A DNA stretch of 14,912 nt from Pseudomonadota bacterium (lineage in GTDB: Bacteria; Pseudomonadota; Alphaproteobacteria; Acetobacterales; Acetobacteraceae): contig JAKAZN010000005.1 of NCBI GenBank assembly GCA_021815835.1, positions 1 through 14,912 of the forward strand, in the 5' to 3' direction. A program made the translations under genes and the position numbers. Below the pieces are notes generated by a model. It saw only the letters and a list, made by a program, of their open reading frames with translations. It was not told the DNA's origin and did not search any database. This document shows, piece by piece, positions 14,255 through 14,912 of this stretch (position 1 is the stretch's first letter; each line of letters begins with the position of its first letter).

Positions 14255-14836
14255 GATCCCCGTGGCGAACCGCGCCATCACCACGATCATCGCCACCTGC
14301 ATCACCCCTTGCAGCGCCACCATCCGCACATAGCGCCGCATCAGCCGGCCGATGCGCGCCACGTCCGGCGCGGGTTTCTGCAGCTCGAAATAGACCAGCA
14401 GGTTGGTGGGCAGCAGGATGCCGAGGCCCTGGACGGTGAGCAGCGCGATCAGCGCCAGCGCCGCCGCCACCCAGCCATAAGCGGGCCAGGCGGCATCCAG
14501 GAATCCCATGCGGTCCGCCAGCACATAGCCGGCGGTGCCGGTGATCGCCGAAAGCGTCGGCAGCAGGAACAGCATCTTCGGCATCAGCCGGCAGATCACC
14601 GCGCGGCGCGCCGGGAAGGGCGCGGCGCGGAGGGTGGGGCCGACGACGAAGCCCATGAACAGGTCGATGCCGGTCCACAGCACGCCGGCCATGACATGGG
14701 TGAACGTCAGCGCCCAGAGATCGCCGGAGAGAATCACGGCGCCCATCGCGGCGAGCGCGACGGCGACCCAGACCAGGTTGGTGAGACGGATCGGGGGGGC
14801 GGGGAGATCGGTGGGGGCGACGGTGTCGGATGGCAT
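14252..14836 (-). CDS. Small integral membrane protein, five predicted helices, DUF2269/CopD-like appearance
   Basis: The 194-residue protein has hydrophobic segments at about residues 20-38, 42-66, 88-106, 119-146 and 170-190, with short polar loops. The arrangement and the segment WALTFTHVMAGVLWTGIDLFMGFVVGP, with His47 early in the second helix, recall DUF2269/CopD-like bacterial membrane proteins; that similarity is by eye and no function is claimed. The basic stretch RIGRLMRRYVR at 161-171 lies between helices four and five. The ATG at 14836 is only 29 bp downstream of the encoded CCA end of tRNA-Asn and has no convincing Shine-Dalgarno sequence, so the gene may be read from the tRNA promoter. 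It ends convergently, 12 bp from the beta-CASP gene. Confidence 0.75.
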   Translation of the reverse strand: MPSDTVAPTDLPAPPIRLTNLVWVAVALAAMGAVILSGDLWALTFTHVMAGVLWTGIDLFMGFVVGPTLRAAPFPARRAVICRLMPKMLFLLPTLSAITGTAGYVLADRMGFLDAAWPAYGWVAAALALIALLTVQGLGILLPTNLLVYFELQKPAPDVARIGRLMRRYVRMVALQGVMQVAMIVVMARFATGI

Positions 14837-14865
14837 CGCCAGGGGCCGGATGGTGCGGTGGGGGG

Positions 14866-14912
14866 TGGCTCCCGGAGTAGGACTCGAACCTACGACCCAG
14901 CGGTTAACAGCC
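14866..14912 (-). tRNA. tRNA-Asn(GTT), 3' part, cut by the window edge
   Basis: Read on the minus strand, the segment starts inside the anticodon stem with GG, followed by the loop CTGTTAA (anticodon GTT), the stem strand CCGCT and a five-base variable region. The T arm is GTAGG-TTCGAGT-CCTAC. The acceptor strand TCCGGGA is followed by discriminator G and an encoded CCA. The T stem pairs perfectly. The D arm and the 5' acceptor strand lie beyond the window, so acceptor pairing could not be checked. Confidence 0.92.

Noticed and set aside
14866-14912. tRNA-Asn 3' end as an attachment site of an integrated island containing the array
   Set aside because: No integrase gene and no repeated copy of the tRNA 3' end was seen elsewhere in the window, and base composition does not change across the array.
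1-14912. Frequent GCGATCGC-like octamers as a possible repeat or methylation signal
   Set aside because: They mostly fall in codon pairs such as GCG-ATC or CGC-GAT, which GC-rich codon choice explains, and they show no regular spacing.

Overview
The window is high-GC bacterial DNA, densely packed with genes. It looks like an alphaproteobacterium, perhaps Rhodospirillales/Acetobacteraceae. That placement rests on GC-rich codon usage, an FNR/FixK-type palindrome and gene content, and I hold it only loosely. No insertion sequence, CRISPR array, integrase or phage gene is visible. The largest gap between genes is about 128 bp (3204-3331).

Layout. On the minus strand from 3203 to the left edge lie two translationally coupled genes of a molybdenum hydroxylase: a large catalytic subunit carrying a CoxG-like domain at its C-terminus, then the start of the FAD-binding medium subunit, which runs off the window. 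The 128-bp divergent region contains a perfect 18-bp palindrome that fits an FNR/FixK/Anr binding site. From 3332 to 14239 six plus-strand genes are tightly packed: PEP synthase (ppsA), PfkB-type 6-phosphofructokinase, a GltD-like NADPH/FAD oxidoreductase with an added ferredoxin domain, pyruvate:ferredoxin oxidoreductase (nifJ), a LOG-family nucleotide nucleosidase-like protein, and a beta-CASP metallo-beta-lactamase RNase-like protein. Most junctions overlap or are separated by 1 bp; only nifJ to LOG has a 54-bp gap. A convergent five-helix membrane protein gene follows on the minus strand. The 3' part of tRNA-Asn(GTT) sits at the right edge.

How the genes may work together. The six-gene array looks like a low-oxygen central-carbon module. 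PfkB gives an Embden-Meyerhof entry, PpsA interconverts pyruvate and PEP, NifJ interconverts pyruvate and acetyl-CoA with low-potential electrons, and the GltD-like flavoprotein is well suited to pass those electrons to or from NADP(H). The last two genes suggest RNA and nucleotide turnover and could return ribose 5-phosphate to sugar metabolism. Enzyme identities come from clear motifs. The pathway direction, the coupling and the hypoxic control are inference.
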